Assembly: GCA_020161365.1 (NCBI GenBank)
Contig: JAIUNU010000002.1
Location: forward strand, 1-64,000
DNA length: 64,000 bases
Direction of reading: 5' to 3'
Origin: Pseudomonadota bacterium
GTDB taxonomy: Bacteria; Pseudomonadota; Alphaproteobacteria; Caulobacterales; Caulobacteraceae
Shown: piece after piece, positions 28,979 through 38,651 of the stretch
Position numbering within the stretch: the first letter of the stretch is position 1
Layout of the letters: each line of letters begins with the position of its first letter
Notes under the pieces: model-generated
Database searches by the model: none
What the model saw: only the letters and a program-made list of their open reading frames with translations
Told to the model about the DNA's origin: nothing
Made by a program: the position numbers and the translations under genes

Positions 28979-29851
28979 ATGAGCCGGTGGGACGGGATCG
29001 ACGAGTTCGTGGCGACAGCCGAGGCCGAGAGCTTCTCTCACGCCGCGCGTCGGCTGGGCCTTTCGACCTCAGGGGTAAGCCGCGCGGTCGCCACGCTTGA
29101 AGAACGCCTGCAGACCCGCCTGCTCTATCGCACCACACGCAGGGTCAGCCTGACCGACGCCGGCCGCGCCTTCCTCGCACGCGCCCGCCGGTTGATCGCC
29201 GAGCGTGACGAGGCCCTGGCGTCCGTGGGCGAGGACGACGGCGACCCGCGCGGCCTGCTGCGGATGACCTGCTCCATGGCCTACGGAGAGCGCTTCGTGG
29301 CGCCAGCGGTGAACCGCTTCATGCTGGTTCACCCCAAGCTGTCCATCGAGATCGACCTGGACGACGCGGTCCGCGACATTGTCAGCGAGGGCTTTGACCT
29401 CGCGATCCGCTTTGGTCGCCTCACCGACAGCCGCCTGATCGCCAAGCGCCTGGCCTCGCGCACCCGCCGGCTATGCGCGGCGCCGTCCTATCTGGCTCAG
29501 GCAGGAACGCCGCGGACAATCGCTGATCTCGCGCACCACGCCTGCATCCTGGGGGCGGCGGAGACCTGGCCGTTCCGGGACGGCGAGCGCGAGATCGCCT
29601 TCAAGCCGCAAGGACGCTGGCGGTGCAACAGCGGACAGGCCGTGCTGGACGCGGCCTTGCTGGGGTTCGGGGTCTGCCAGCTGCCGAACTTTTACGTCGA
29701 CAGCGCCATCGCCGAGGGCCGCTTGGTCCCACTGCTCGAACCCAACCGGCCAGCCGACGAGGGCGTGTGGGCGGTCTATCCGCACCTGCGGCTCTTGCCG
29801 GCCAAGGTCCGGCTTCTGGTCGAGCACCTGGAAGCCGCGCTGGGCGGCTAA
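28979..29851 (+). CDS. LysR family transcriptional regulator
   Basis: 290 residues. N-terminal winged helix-turn-helix: [28 protein letters not shown], then [12 protein letters not shown]. The effector domain begins near residue 90 with G-L-L-R-M-T-C. Shares the short intergenic space with adhC, suggesting it controls formaldehyde or aldehyde handling or a neighbour; the ligand is unknown. ATG at 28979 is preferred over one at 28928, because the longer start adds no domain and covers the dyad. Confidence 0.88.
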   Translation: MSRWDGIDEFVATAEAESFSHAARRLGLSTSGVSRAVATLEERLQTRLLYRTTRRVSLTDAGRAFLARARRLIAERDEALASVGEDDGDPRGLLRMTCSMAYGERFVAPAVNRFMLVHPKLSIEIDLDDAVRDIVSEGFDLAIRFGRLTDSRLIAKRLASRTRRLCAAPSYLAQAGTPRTIADLAHHACILGAAETWPFRDGEREIAFKPQGRWRCNSGQAVLDAALLGFGVCQLPNFYVDSAIAEGRLVPLLEPNRPADEGVWAVYPHLRLLPAKVRLLVEHLEAALGG

Positions 29852-29852
29852 A

Positions 29853-29893
29853 GCCCTCTCCGATCTGCTCGTACGCGTCAGATCGGAGAAGGC
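29853..29893. terminator. Long stem-loop between convergent genes
   Basis: GCCCTCTCCGATCTG (29853-29867) pairs with CAGATCGGAGAAGGC (29879-29893) with one mismatch and an 11-nt loop. It lies directly after the LysR stop and before the DUF1254 stop on the other strand. There is no run of T, so termination strength is uncertain; it may be a repeat unit. Confidence 0.55.
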
Positions 29894-29902
29894 TGGAACA
29901 CA

Positions 29903-31189
29903 CTAGGCCTTCACCACCGCCGGGAAGCGGAAGCGCCCGTCCAGCATCTCGGGTCTTGGCAGGTAGGCCCGCAGGTACAGCGCGAAGGGGCCAGACTGGG
30001 GCGCTGGCAGCCAGTTGGCGGTCTTGTCGCCGCCCGGATCGGTGCGCCCGATCCACAGGTCCAGCGTCCCGTCGGCGTTGCGCTTGAGCCCTTGGGTGCG
30101 GTCGCCGATCGTGTAGCGATGCAGCGGGTTGTCGGTGAAGAAGAACTGGCCGTCGGCGGTGGCCTCATACATTGACAGCGACCAGAAACCGTCCAGCGGC
30201 AGTTGCGCCGGCATGGTCAGGCGATACGGCCCGTCGCCCGTAAAGGTCCCCGAGCCGTCGTCGCCTGCGGCCTTCATGTACATCGCCTCGGCGACCGGCA
30301 AAGCGCCCAGCCCCTGCAGGGCGACGATGGCGCGATAGATGTAGTCCTGGCCATAGTCGCCGAGGTTGGCGCGCGGATAAGACCAGCCGTTGACGAAGGT
30401 CTGCCGTCCCCGGGCGAAGATGGTGATCATGCGCGCCTGCTCGACGCCGGCCGCAGCCGCCGAGTCATCGAACGGCCCAGCGCCCAGGAAAGCGGCGGTG
30501 CGCTTCTGGATCTTCAGATCGGTCGGCGGGGCGGGGTCGCTGGCCAGCAGAGCCCGGGCGGTCGCGAAATAGTCGGCGGGCTTGGCGTCGCGCGCCGCAT
30601 AGGCGGCGACAGGCCCCGGCGTCGCCCCCTTGAGCAGGAAGCCGTCCTGGGCCTTGTGCGCGGCCGGCAGGTCATCGCCCCCGTCGGTCAGGGTGCGGAT
30701 CAGAAGCCAGGCGTGCGGCGTGGCGATGCGCGTGGGGTTGGGTCCGGTGGACGCCTGTCCGGGGCCGACCAGGGTGAAGCTCCCGCCCTCGCCGCCGATG
30801 GTTCGCGTGCCCAGAACCACGTTGTTGTTGGTGAACATGTCCATCACCGCCACCGAATAGTAGCGCTTGCCCAAGGGCGGGATGGTCAGGGTCGCCGGCC
30901 CCTTGGTGAGATCCAGGAAGGCCGAGGAGTACAGCGTATCGTTGTTGGGCGTAGTCACCCAGCGGGCCTTGTGGTCCGACAGGGTCCGGGTGTGGGTCAG
31001 GGTGTTGATCGCAGCGCCCGGGCTCTTGAGCAGGCGCGCGCGGGTCGTGGCCATCTCGATCAGCGGCAGGGCATAGAGATAGGCGTCCCGCGCCGCCGTC
31101 GCGTCGCCTTCAGCGGCCTGGACGGCCGAGACAAAGGCGGGCGACAAGCCCAGCGCGCCGGCCATGGCCAGCAGTTCCCGACGGTTCAT
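29903..31189 (-). CDS. DUF1254/DUF1214 exported protein
   Basis: 428 residues. Twin-arginine-like signal R-R-E-L-L-A-M-A-G-A near residues 3-12. The DUF1254 part has Y-A-L-P-L-I-E-M and W-V-T-T-P-N-N-D-T-L-Y-S-S; the DUF1214 C-terminal part includes W-S-L-S-M-Y and N-P-L-H-R-Y-T-I-G-D-R-T. Proteins of this family are secreted; activity is unknown. It is a single gene with a 40-nt gap to the LysR gene. Confidence 0.87.
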   Translation of the reverse strand: MNRRELLAMAGALGLSPAFVSAVQAAEGDATAARDAYLYALPLIEMATTRARLLKSPGAAINTLTHTRTLSDHKARWVTTPNNDTLYSSAFLDLTKGPATLTIPPLGKRYYSVAVMDMFTNNNVVLGTRTIGGEGGSFTLVGPGQASTGPNPTRIATPHAWLLIRTLTDGGDDLPAAHKAQDGFLLKGATPGPVAAYAARDAKPADYFATARALLASDPAPPTDLKIQKRTAAFLGAGPFDDSAAAAGVEQARMITIFARGRQTFVNGWSYPRANLGDYGQDYIYRAIVALQGLGALPVAEAMYMKAAGDDGSGTFTGDGPYRLTMPAQLPLDGFWSLSMYEATADGQFFFTDNPLHRYTIGDRTQGLKRNADGTLDLWIGRTDPGGDKTANWLPAPQSGPFALYLRAYLPRPEMLDGRFRFPAVVKA

Positions 31190-31270
31190 GCCGCCCTCCC
31201 CAACAGTTGTTTGAGGGCAGTTGAACGCGAGACGCCGCGCGACGCAAGCACCGCGCGACGCTGATCGGGT

Positions 31271-31687
31271 TCAGGCGGCGTGGGCGTGACGCGCGGCGTG
31301 AACGACGCTCTCCAGCGTGATGATCGTGGCGTCCACGCGATCATGCGCGTCCGAGCCGATCACCTTCTTGGCGGCGGCGGACGACAGGGCTCCGCGAAGA
31401 TGACCCAGAGCGCGCGGCGGGGCGATCAGGACCACCTGATCGACGGTGTTTTGCGCCAGCACGGCGTCGACGCGCTTGGCCAGATTCGTCAGGAACGCCT
31501 TCTCGGCGCGGTCGTGGGCGTCGCCGCTGTGGGTGATGTGGCTGGGCGCGCCGTGGTCGTGGTGCTCCTTGACGTCCGAGAGCCACTCGGGGCGGTCATG
31601 CAGCGGCCCATCGATGCGCCGCTGCTCCAGCAGGCGAGCGCGGCGGCCGTCGGCGACAACGACCAGGGTGATGGCGTCAGGGTTCAT
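31271..31687 (-). CDS. Host attachment family protein (PF10116-like)
   Basis: 138 residues. The start T-L-V-V-V-A-D-G-R-R-A-R-L-L, the A-F-L-T-N-L-A-K-R-V-D segment near 66 and V-V-L-I-A-P-P-R-A-L-G-H-L-R near 84 match the family first named from Agrobacterium attachment genes; it is related in fold to eRF1 domain 3-like baeRF proteins. A histidine-rich middle (E-H-H-D-H-G) and tail are notable. Function in Caulobacter unknown. Confidence 0.8.
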   Translation of the reverse strand: MNPDAITLVVVADGRRARLLEQRRIDGPLHDRPEWLSDVKEHHDHGAPSHITHSGDAHDRAEKAFLTNLAKRVDAVLAQNTVDQVVLIAPPRALGHLRGALSSAAAKKVIGSDAHDRVDATIITLESVVHAARHAHAA

Positions 31688-31780
31688 GGAAGGCTCCTTG
31701 CTGGATCACGACCATGAAGGTGCGCCGCTTTAGGCCGGCGACGGATGATCAAGGTCAAATCCGCGCGGGCCGTCGCGCCC

Positions 31781-32578
31781 TTAAGGAACGTCGTTCTTGA
31801 CCGCTTTCTCGGCCAGCTTGGCCAGCACCCGGCCGCGCCCGCGGCTGAGCGCGGTGATCACGCCCCGGAAGGTGCGGACCTCCTGATCCGACAGGCGGGC
31901 GCGCGCCAGCGGAACCCGCAGGTTGCGCACCATCGACGGCTTCTTCTCCGGCGGATGGTAGAAGCCCGCCTTCTCCAGCTCGTCCTCGAGATGCTCGTAC
32001 AGACCCAGTAGCGCGGCCTGATCGGCGGGCTCCTCGACCTTCTGCTCGAACTTCTTCCAGGGCCGATCGTCCTGGGTCATCTTCCATTCGTAGGCGTTGA
32101 TCGACACCGCCTGAGCCAGGTTCAGCGACCGGAAGCGCTCGTCGATCGGGATCGACACGATGGCCTGGCAGAGCGCGATGTCGTGGGTCTCCAGTCCCGC
32201 CCGCTCGCCGCCGAACAGCAGCCCCACGGCGCGCCCCTGAGCGACCTCGTCAGCCAGGTGACCGGCGCTTTCGCGCGGCGTGTAGACCGGCAGGCGCGTC
32301 TCGCGTGGCCGGGCCGTAGTGGCGTAGACCAGCTTGAGGTCGGCGATCGCCGCTTCCAGGCTGTCGAACACCTTGGCGTCGTCCAGCGGCCAGCTGGCGC
32401 CCGAGGCGCTGGCCCAGGCCCGCTCTTGCGGCCAGCCGTCGCGCGGCCGCACCAGACGCAGGTCCGAAAGTCCGAAATTGGCCATCACCCGCGCCACCGA
32501 ACCGATGTTCTCGGCCAGTTGAGGCTCGTTGAGGATCACGCAGGGCGGAATGGGCTTGAAGTCGGCGGCGTCGGTCAT
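31781..32578 (-). CDS. SPOUT RNA 2'-O-methyltransferase, TrmJ-like
   Basis: 265 residues. SPOUT motifs: N-I-G-S-V-A-R-V-M-A-N-F-G near 23, G-L-L-F-G-G-E-R-A-G-L near 118 and L-N-L-A-Q-A-V-S-I-N-A-Y near 151, which form the trefoil knot that binds S-adenosylmethionine. Closest to TrmJ/TrmH-family methyltransferases acting on position 32 of tRNA anticodon loops; the exact target is uncertain. The C-terminal helical extension is about 95 residues. ATG at 32578 is chosen from family starts. Confidence 0.88.
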   Translation of the reverse strand: MTDAADFKPIPPCVILNEPQLAENIGSVARVMANFGLSDLRLVRPRDGWPQERAWASASGASWPLDDAKVFDSLEAAIADLKLVYATTARPRETRLPVYTPRESAGHLADEVAQGRAVGLLFGGERAGLETHDIALCQAIVSIPIDERFRSLNLAQAVSINAYEWKMTQDDRPWKKFEQKVEEPADQAALLGLYEHLEDELEKAGFYHPPEKKPSMVRNLRVPLARARLSDQEVRTFRGVITALSRGRGRVLAKLAEKAVKNDVP

Positions 32579-32620
32579 CCGCGTCCTTTGCCGCCGACCG
32601 GCGGCAGGATGCAAGCGCTT

Positions 32621-35104
32621 CTAACGCCGCGCCCGCGCCAGAGCCTCCAGCAACCGCGCCGGATGCAACGGCTTGGCAAGATGCAGATCCGCCCCGGCCG
32701 CGTGGGCGGCGGCCACGTGCTCCTCCATCGCATTGGCCGTCAGCATCACGACCAGGATGGGCTCGGACGCCGTAGCCTTCTCGCGCGCACGGATGGCCCG
32801 CGTCGCCGACAGGCCGTCCATCACCGGCATCTGCATGTCCATCAACACCGCGTCGAAGCGGCTGGCCTCGAGGGCGTCCAGCGCCGCCTGACCGTCCTCG
32901 ACCAGGGTCAGGTCGACGCCGAACGGTTCGAGCACGATCTCGACCACCTTGCGGTTGGTCGGATGGTCCTCGGCCACCAGCACCCGCAATCCTTGCAGCG
33001 AGATCTCGCGGGAGTCTTCGACCACTGCGTCGGCGATCTGGTCGCAGCGCGGGAGCGGAAGGCGCACCTCAAAACACGCGCCTTGGCCGGGGCTTGCCTC
33101 GGCGGTGATCGATCCCTGCATCATCTCCGCCAGGGCGGCGCAGATGGACAGCCCAAGACCCGTGCCGCCGAACTGGCGGGTGATCGACTGGTCGGCCTGC
33201 ACGAAGCGCTTGAACAGGCGCTCACGAACCTCCTGGTCGAAGCCGACGCCGGTGTCGCGGACGACGAAGCACAGGGCCTCGCCCTCGCGATCCACCTCAA
33301 GGGAGACCTCGCCCTGATGCGTGAACTTCACCGCGTTGGCCAAGAGATTGGAGAGGATCTGGCTGATGCGGCCGGCGTCGCCATCGTAGCTCCCCTCGGC
33401 CTCGGACGAGACCGACCAGCGCAGGCTCAGATTCTTGGCCTCGGCCGCCGCGGCGTGCAGCTCGGCCATTCCCCGCACCAGCTGGACCAGATCGAACGGC
33501 GCTGGATTGAGCTGGAACTGGCCGGCCTCGATCTTGGACACATCCAGAATGTCGCCCAGCACCTGCTCCAGCAGCCGCCCAGACGAGGTGACCAGCGCCG
33601 CCAGTTCGCGGCGCCGCTGAGGATCCTGTTCCTCGGCGAGGCGGTCGCCGAGGGCGATCACGCCGTTCAGCGGCGTGCGCAGTTCGTGGGACATGTTGGC
33701 CAGAAAGACCGACTTGGCCTGATTGGCGCGCTCCAGCTCGACCGTACGCGCCGCCACCCGCTGCTCAAGCGAGCGCAGAAGCTCCTCGTTCCGTTCGCGC
33801 TGGCGGCGCAAGGCGCGGGCCAGCGAGCCGATCTCGTCGGGCCGCGCCTCGAACGGCCGAGCTGCGTCGGGGTCGCCCTGCTGCTGGGCCTCGGCCAGCG
33901 CTTCCAACGGCGCGCCGACCATCTGATGGGTCAGGCGGCGCAACAGGAGCAGCTGCAGCAGCACCCCCAGGAACCCGAACAGCAGAACCCAGGACGCCGT
34001 CTTGAGCGAAGACCAGACAAGATCGCTGGAGGGAAAGCTCATCAGGAACCACCAGTCGGGCTCCACCAGACGGCCATACGCCACCAGTCGCTCGCCATTG
34101 GGGGACAGCACGACGCCGATGTCGCGCCTCTCAGCCTGGATCCGGGCGATCAGCGCCTTCAGCGCATTGTCGCGCTCGAACCGGTAAAGGACGTCCACAT
34201 CCACGACGCCGTTGCGCGCCAGACCTTGCGCGGCCACGAGTTCGCCGTCGCTGGAGACAATCATGTTGGAACCGCCGGGCAAGGCCTCAGCGACGGCGCG
34301 CAGCAGGTAGGAGTCCAGCGACAGGCTGGTGCCGAAGGCCCCCATGAACCGCCCCTTGTAGTAGAACGGCGTCATGCAGGCGGCGTTGAGGCCGCGACCA
34401 CTGGGATCGGAGATCAGGCGCCGGAGCTTGGTGCATTTCATCACCCGCCCCGGATTGCTCTCCGGCAGCGTCAGCGTGACCATCTCCTCCTTGGAGATAT
34501 CCAGCGTGTTGGGCGCATCGCGCCGGTAGTAGAGCAGCTTGTCGGAACGCTTGGGGCCGTACATCACCAGGCGGGTCTGAGGCGTGAAGAAGTAGAAGTT
34601 GTCGTAGTGCCGGATCTGCGCCTCGCCGGTCGCCGCGACCACATCGGCCGCCGCCACAAACAGGGTCTTTTCGTCGCGGCTCATGGCGTCGGCGTTGCGA
34701 AGATAGCCGCCCAGCCCATGGACGTAGCGGCTGCCCACTCGCACGCCGTCGAACAACGCCGGCGCCGACCGCCGCGTGCCATCGGTCGATTTGGGATAAA
34801 GCCGCTCGAACTCGGCCAATCCGCCTTCGCCCTCCGCAAGGTCCAGACGGCGGGTCAGCGCCTCCGCAGCCGCGTCATGGACCTTCACCAGGTCGGAGAA
34901 CAAGCGATCCTCGGTCTTGACCCGTTCGCCGACATACTCGGCGAGGTGTCGCTTTTGAGTGTCCGCCGCGCTTTCCCGCACGAAGATGAAGGCCGCCGCC
35001 GTGGCCACGCTGGTGACGACGATCGACAGGATCGCGACCATCGTCAAAAGCCGGCGCGCCAGTGGCGCGGTCACTCCAGCAGTGCCCCCCGATCCGTTGT
35101 CCAA
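32621..35104 (-). CDS. Cache-domain hybrid sensor histidine kinase
   Basis: 827 residues, TTG start at 35104 with AGGGAG upstream. First membrane helix near 20-43, a large periplasmic Cache-type sensor (about 45-330) with Y-K-G-R-F-M-G-A-F-G-T-S-L-S-L, second helix near 345-375, a HAMP-like and coiled-coil linker, HisKA (M-S-H-E-L-R-T-P), HATPase (F-G-G-T-G-L-G-L) and a C-terminal receiver (D in V-L-M-D-M-Q-M-P). The signal is probably a small molecule bound by the Cache domain; its identity is unknown. Divergent from icd with about 200 nt between. Confidence 0.9.
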   Translation of the reverse strand: MDNGSGGTAGVTAPLARRLLTMVAILSIVVTSVATAAAFIFVRESAADTQKRHLAEYVGERVKTEDRLFSDLVKVHDAAAEALTRRLDLAEGEGGLAEFERLYPKSTDGTRRSAPALFDGVRVGSRYVHGLGGYLRNADAMSRDEKTLFVAAADVVAATGEAQIRHYDNFYFFTPQTRLVMYGPKRSDKLLYYRRDAPNTLDISKEEMVTLTLPESNPGRVMKCTKLRRLISDPSGRGLNAACMTPFYYKGRFMGAFGTSLSLDSYLLRAVAEALPGGSNMIVSSDGELVAAQGLARNGVVDVDVLYRFERDNALKALIARIQAERRDIGVVLSPNGERLVAYGRLVEPDWWFLMSFPSSDLVWSSLKTASWVLLFGFLGVLLQLLLLRRLTHQMVGAPLEALAEAQQQGDPDAARPFEARPDEIGSLARALRRQRERNEELLRSLEQRVAARTVELERANQAKSVFLANMSHELRTPLNGVIALGDRLAEEQDPQRRRELAALVTSSGRLLEQVLGDILDVSKIEAGQFQLNPAPFDLVQLVRGMAELHAAAAEAKNLSLRWSVSSEAEGSYDGDAGRISQILSNLLANAVKFTHQGEVSLEVDREGEALCFVVRDTGVGFDQEVRERLFKRFVQADQSITRQFGGTGLGLSICAALAEMMQGSITAEASPGQGACFEVRLPLPRCDQIADAVVEDSREISLQGLRVLVAEDHPTNRKVVEIVLEPFGVDLTLVEDGQAALDALEASRFDAVLMDMQMPVMDGLSATRAIRAREKATASEPILVVMLTANAMEEHVAAAHAAGADLHLAKPLHPARLLEALARARR

Positions 35105-35311
35105 GCCTGCTCCCTGGCCCGTCCGTTAAGGCCCCTCTATGGGGCCATTCACCCAAAACCGCACACGCGAACGCTGAAGTTACAGCCGGCGCCTTACCGA
35201 TCGGCTTTTCCCCCGCCACGCAACAGTCTATAGCCTCCCGGTCCGCGCCGCGTGCTGGCCCTGTGCGCCAGAACGCCGCAGGCGCGCCACCGCCAGAGGA
35301 ACATCCCCGCA

Positions 35312-36523
35312 ATGGCCAAGATCAAAGTCGCCAATCCCGTCGTCGACATGGACGGCGATGAAATGACCCGCATCATCTGGAAGCTCATCAAGGACAAGCT
35401 GATCTTCCCGTACCTCGACCTCGAGCTCGACTACTACGACCTCTCGGTTGAAAACCGTGACGCCACCGACGATCAGGTCACGATCGACGCGGCGAACGCG
35501 ACCAAGAAGCACGGCGTCGCCGTCAAGTGCGCCACCATCACGCCGGACGAAGCCCGCGTCGAAGAATTCAAGCTCAAGAAGATGTGGAAATCGCCGAACG
35601 GCACCATCCGCAACATCCTGGGCGGCGTGATCTTCCGCGAGCCGATCATCTGCCAGAACGTGCCGCGCCTGGTGCCGGGCTGGACCCAGCCGATCATCGT
35701 CGGCCGCCACGCCTTCGGCGACCAGTACCGCGCGACCGACTTCAAGTTCCCGGGCAAGGGCACGCTGTCGATCAAGTTCGTCGGTGAAGACGGCCAGACC
35801 ATCGAGCACGAAGTGTTCAAGGCGCCGGACGCCGGCGTCGCCATGGCGATGTACAACCTCGACGAGTCGATCCGCGACTTCGCCCACGCCTCGTTCGCCT
35901 ACGGCCTGAACCGCGGCTATCCGGTCTACCTCTCCACGAAGAACACGATCCTCAAGGCCTATGACGGCCGCTTCAAGGACATCTTCCAGGAGATCTACGA
36001 CGCCGAGTACGCCGAGAAGTTCAAGGCCGCCGGCATCCACTACGAGCACCGCCTGATCGACGACATGGTGGCCTCGGCGCTGAAGTGGTCGGGCGGCTAT
36101 GTCTGGGCCTGCAAGAACTACGACGGCGACGTGCAGTCGGACATCGTCGCCCAGGGCTTCGGCTCGCTGGGCCTGATGACCTCGGTGCTGATGACGCCGG
36201 ACGGCAAGACGGTGGAAGCCGAAGCCGCCCACGGCACCGTGACCCGCCACTACCGCCAGCACCAGAAGGGCGAGAGCACCTCGACCAACTCGATCGCCTC
36301 GATCTTCGCCTGGACCCGTGGCCTCGCCCACCGCGCCAAGCTGGACGACAACCAGGAGCTGGCCAACTTCGCCGCTACCCTGGAAAAGGTCTGCATCGAC
36401 ACCGTCGAGAGCGGCTACATGACCAAGGACCTCGCTTTGCTGGTCGGCGACAAGCAAGGCTGGCTGACGACCGAAGGCTTCCTCGACAAGATCGACGAGA
36501 ACCTGAAGAAGGCCATGGCCTAA
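35312..36523 (+). CDS. icd: NADP-dependent isocitrate dehydrogenase
   Basis: 403 residues, homodimeric type II ICDH. Oxidative decarboxylation of isocitrate to 2-oxoglutarate in the TCA cycle. [19 protein letters not shown] start, S-P-N-G-T-I-R-N near 95, D-D-M-V-A region near 250 and [11 protein letters not shown] near 308 match the eukaryote-like subfamily used by alphaproteobacteria. The ATG at 35312 is the family start. A strong terminator follows. Confidence 0.97.
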   Translation: MAKIKVANPVVDMDGDEMTRIIWKLIKDKLIFPYLDLELDYYDLSVENRDATDDQVTIDAANATKKHGVAVKCATITPDEARVEEFKLKKMWKSPNGTIRNILGGVIFREPIICQNVPRLVPGWTQPIIVGRHAFGDQYRATDFKFPGKGTLSIKFVGEDGQTIEHEVFKAPDAGVAMAMYNLDESIRDFAHASFAYGLNRGYPVYLSTKNTILKAYDGRFKDIFQEIYDAEYAEKFKAAGIHYEHRLIDDMVASALKWSGGYVWACKNYDGDVQSDIVAQGFGSLGLMTSVLMTPDGKTVEAEAAHGTVTRHYRQHQKGESTSTNSIASIFAWTRGLAHRAKLDDNQELANFAATLEKVCIDTVESGYMTKDLALLVGDKQGWLTTEGFLDKIDENLKKAMA

Positions 36524-36550
36524 AGGCTCTGGGGCGCCAAGCCCGCGAGC

Positions 36551-36585
36551 AAAACGCCCCGGAGGACCTCCTCCGGGGCGTTTTT
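36551..36585 (+). terminator. icd intrinsic terminator
   Basis: AACGCCCCGGAGGA pairs with TCCTCCGGGGCGTT with a 2-nt gap (stem about 36553-36582), followed by a run of T. It lies 27 nt after the icd stop. Confidence 0.9.
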
Positions 36586-36667
36586 CTTGGGCGCCCGTCC
36601 CGCGCGAGCGGTCTTGCGATGAGGGCCGGGACCTGTGATCTATCGACGTTAACCTTTAGGAGGCGGC

Positions 36668-37246
36668 ATGACCCTGCAGAAGCGGATCTGGGACCTGATC
36701 GTTCTGGCGATCTTCGTCTTCGCCGCCGCCTTCGCGACGGCGCCGTGGTTCGCTTTTCGCGCCCTGAAGGCGGCCGCCCAGTACGAAGACGTTCAGGCGA
36801 TCGGTGAGCTGGTCGACTTCCCGGCCGTGCGCCGAAGCCTGACCGGCCAGTTGGTCGTCGATGCGCCCGCCGCTAAGCCGGAAGCGCCGTCCCTCTGGCG
36901 CGATCCGATGAGCGTCTTCAAGAAGGCCATCGAGCCGATCGCGCCGCCGGAACCCAAGGTCGACCGCTACCTCACGGTGGCCGGCGTTTCGGCCCTGACG
37001 CGGGGCTATGCGCCGGGCAAGGCGCCGTCTGCGGCCGCGCGCGACGACACGCTCGCCGGCCAGATCCGCGACACGCTTCGCGGTCCCTACCCCGGCATCG
37101 TCTATTGGGACCCCAACCGCGTGCGGATCGCGGTCAAGCGGCCGGACGCCAGCCGTAAGGTCACCATCTTCACCTTCGAGCGGAAGGCGCTGTTCACCTG
37201 GAAGCTAGTGCATATCCGTCTGCCCGGTGACGAGCGCCAGGGATGA
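36668..37246 (+). CDS. DUF2939 membrane-anchored protein
   Basis: 192 residues. One N-terminal membrane helix (about 8-26), then F-R-A-L-K-A-A-A-Q-Y-E-D-V-Q-A-I-G-E-L-V-D-F-P-A-V-R, the typical start of DUF2939. The remainder is soluble with a predicted C-terminal beta region. AGGAGG is 5 nt before the ATG. The AEC transporter gene overlaps its last 20 nt, so they are translated from one message. Function unknown. Confidence 0.82.
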   Translation: MTLQKRIWDLIVLAIFVFAAAFATAPWFAFRALKAAAQYEDVQAIGELVDFPAVRRSLTGQLVVDAPAAKPEAPSLWRDPMSVFKKAIEPIAPPEPKVDRYLTVAGVSALTRGYAPGKAPSAAARDDTLAGQIRDTLRGPYPGIVYWDPNRVRIAVKRPDASRKVTIFTFERKALFTWKLVHIRLPGDERQG

Positions 37247-38201
37247 ACCCGCGCCCGTGACCGCGCTTGTTCTGGATGTCACCGCCCGCGTCTGGCCGTT
37301 CTTTCTGCTGGTCGCCGCTGGCGTCGTGCTGACGCGCTCGCGCCTGCTTGACGCGCGGATGGCGCAGGGCCTGTCGACCTATGTCTACTGGATCGGGTTT
37401 CCCGCCTTGCTCGTCCATTCCCTCGCCCGTCTGGGACGGCCCGAGCCCGAGCTTTGGGCCGGCCTCGCGGCCTATGCCGGCGTGGGACTTATGGTGATGG
37501 GCGTCCTGATGGCCTGCGGCCGCCTGCTGGGTTGGAGCCGGGAAGAGCGGGCGGGGGCGGCCATGGCGTCAGGCATCGGTAACAGCGCCTTCCTGGCCCT
37601 CCCCGTCACCGCCGCCGTGCTGGGCGCCGAAACCGCGCGTCTGGTGGCCGGCGCTGTGGCGGCCGACTTTGTCGTGCTGGCGGCGGCGGGCGTGGCCCTT
37701 CTGGGCTGGGCGTCGGGGCGCTCCATCTGGCGCGCAACGGCGCAGGCCTTCTGGAATCCGGTGGTGGCGGCCGCCCTGCTCGGCCTGTTTCTGGCGCTGC
37801 TGGACTTCGCCCTGCCCGAACCCCTGGACCGCGCCGTCGGCATGGCGGCCGCCTCCGGCAGCCCGGTCGGCCTGGTGGCGCTGGGCGCGGCGCTCGGTCT
37901 GCGACAAGCCGAGGACACGCCGGCTCCGACCCGCACGCCGATTTTGGTGGCGGCGCTCGCCAAGCTCGCGGCCTTCCCGCTGCTCGTGTGGCTGGCGATC
38001 GGGCTGACGCCCGCCCCCGTCGCGTTCAGGGCTGGTGCGACCCTGGTGGCCGCCGCGCCGACGGCGGTGAACGTCTTCATCCAGACCCGCGCCTACGGCG
38101 TCTGGCCACGCGGGGCCGCGCGGATCGTGGCGCTGACGACGGCGGTTTCGATTGTCTCGTTGTCGCTCGTTGCGATCCTGCTGACAGCCCGCGTCAGCTG
38201 A
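37227..38201 (+). CDS. AEC family transporter
   Basis: 324 residues with about ten membrane helices. The W-P-F-F-L-L-V-A-A-G-V-V-L-T start, L-S-T-Y-V-Y-W-I-G-F-P-A-L-L in helix 2, G-N-S-A-F-L-A-L-P near 120 and G-L-V-A-L-G-A-A-L-G near 215 match the auxin-efflux-carrier/malonate permease-like family. Substrate unknown. GTG start at 37227 overlaps the DUF2939 gene. Confidence 0.85.
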   Translation: MTSARDEPAPVTALVLDVTARVWPFFLLVAAGVVLTRSRLLDARMAQGLSTYVYWIGFPALLVHSLARLGRPEPELWAGLAAYAGVGLMVMGVLMACGRLLGWSREERAGAAMASGIGNSAFLALPVTAAVLGAETARLVAGAVAADFVVLAAAGVALLGWASGRSIWRATAQAFWNPVVAAALLGLFLALLDFALPEPLDRAVGMAAASGSPVGLVALGAALGLRQAEDTPAPTRTPILVAALAKLAAFPLLVWLAIGLTPAPVAFRAGATLVAAAPTAVNVFIQTRAYGVWPRGAARIVALTTAVSIVSLSLVAILLTARVS

Positions 38202-38234
38202 GCCGCTAGGGTCGCCTCTCAGGAGGAGACCTTG

Positions 38235-38612
38235 ATGATCAGCTATATCACCATCGGCGCCAGCGACCTCGACCGGGCCGGCGCCTTCTATGACGCAGCC
38301 CTAGGGGCCTTGGGGAGCCAACGCCTATGGCGGCAGGGTGACTGGATCGGCTACGGGCCGGATCCCGAGCACGCCACCGTCATGATCTGCGCGCCTGAAA
38401 ACGGCCAGCCCGCCAAGGCCGGCAACGGGATCATGATCGGGCTGAAGGCCGACGCGCCTCAGCAGGTCGACGCCTTCCATGCCGCCGCCATGGCCCACGG
38501 CGGCGCCTGCGCCGGACCGCCGGGCCCGCGCCCGACCTACGGCGAAGGCTACTATCTGGCCTATGTCCGCGATCCTGACGGCAACAAACTGGCGGCGTTC
38601 TTCAAGGGCTGA
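38235..38612 (+). CDS. Glyoxalase-fold (VOC) family protein
   Basis: 125 residues. The VOC fold start M-I-S-Y-I-T-I-G-A-S-D-L-D-R-A-G-A-F-Y and end Y-L-A-Y-V-R-D-P-D-G-N-K-L-A-A-F match small glyoxalase/bleomycin-resistance-like proteins, one half of the usual dimer. Metal-binding residues cannot be assigned with confidence. AGGAGGAG precedes the ATG. The convergent gene is the AraC regulator, 39 nt beyond the stop. Confidence 0.85.
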   Translation: MISYITIGASDLDRAGAFYDAALGALGSQRLWRQGDWIGYGPDPEHATVMICAPENGQPAKAGNGIMIGLKADAPQQVDAFHAAAMAHGGACAGPPGPRPTYGEGYYLAYVRDPDGNKLAAFFKG

Positions 38613-38651
38613 GGGAGAAGGCGTCCGCCACGCGCTGGCGGACGCCCTGAT